Made by a program: the position numbers and the translations under genes | Shown here: positions 7,074 through 7,162 of the stretch, in pieces | How the letters are laid out: the number at the start of each line of letters is the position of its first letter | Numbering within the stretch: position 1 is the first letter of the stretch | The notes under the pieces: generated by a model | What the model was told of the DNA's origin: nothing | The model's input: the letters and a program-made list of their open reading frames with translations, nothing else | The model's database searches: none | Assembly: GCA_003731675.1 (NCBI GenBank) | Contig: RCNQ01000293.1 | Span: 1 to 7,162, forward strand | Origin: Bacteroidetes/Chlorobi group bacterium ChocPot_Mid | Lineage (GTDB): Bacteria; Bacteroidota; Ignavibacteria; Kapaibacteriales; UBA2268 | DNA length: 7,162 bases | Direction: 5' to 3'

Positions 7074-7162
7074 ATGCAAATAATTAAATTCTTAGTAGGT
7101 ATAGTTTGTCTTTTCATAATAGCGGCTTCTTTACAGCCGCTATTTGGTCTTGTCGAGTACTT
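7074..7162 (+). CDS. N-terminus of a membrane or exported protein, cut by the window end
   Basis: From ATG at 7074 the frame stays open to the end (29 codons). It begins MQIIKF and then a strongly hydrophobic stretch, LVGIVCLFIIAASL, which should be a membrane span or signal anchor. An in-frame TAA at 7065-7067 excludes a longer start. It begins 53 bases after the tubulin-like stop, on the same strand and without an obvious terminator between, so it is probably the third gene of the operon. The ribosome site is poor: only A/T bases precede the ATG. Too little is present to name a family. Confidence 0.6.
   Translation, partial: MQIIKFLVGIVCLFIIAASLQPLFGLVEY

Noticed and set aside
7118..7144. 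GC-rich hairpin as terminator of the tubulin-like operon
   Set aside because: No T-run on either strand (only TTT on +) and it lies inside an open frame with a convincing hydrophobic N-terminus.

Overview
This is an AT-rich window (by eye well below 40% GC) that looks chromosomal or mobile-element-borne and bacterial. The best guess for the host is Bacteroidota or a close relative. The grounds are the strong A/T bias, Asn/Ile/Lys-rich proteins, a signal peptide ending in a typical SFA|QQ cleavage site, and a PcfJ-domain protein of the sort often found in that phylum. Several genes nevertheless have clear Shine-Dalgarno (SD) sites, so the assignment is tentative.

Layout: positions 1-274 are a non-coding leader in which I support no gene. 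A 475-residue protein with a C-terminal PcfJ-like domain follows on the + strand (275-1702). It converges with a small single-pass membrane protein on the - strand (1807-2124). Behind that gene lies a strong - strand intrinsic terminator (2178-2210), which immediately follows an open but startless stretch (2219-2386) that may be the tail of a lost gene. A perfect 18-bp dyad (2403-2420) and a plausible promoter then lead into a + strand operon.

The operon is the main interest. Its first gene (2552-4198) encodes an exported, mostly helical protein with a signal peptide, one late membrane span and a cytoplasmic tail of about 107 residues. The second gene (4225-7020), 26 bases later with a strong SD, encodes a 931-residue tubulin/FtsZ-superfamily protein with intact phosphate-loop motifs and a C-terminal extension of about 600 residues. 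A third gene begins at 7074 with a hydrophobic N-terminus and runs off the window.

Taken together, the operon looks like an undescribed or poorly described membrane-linked system built on a tubulin-like GTPase. One protein reaches across the inner membrane, a large cytoplasmic GTPase could assemble on its tail, and more membrane components lie downstream. The physical coupling is inference from gene order and topology. The PcfJ gene hints at a mobile or accessory setting.
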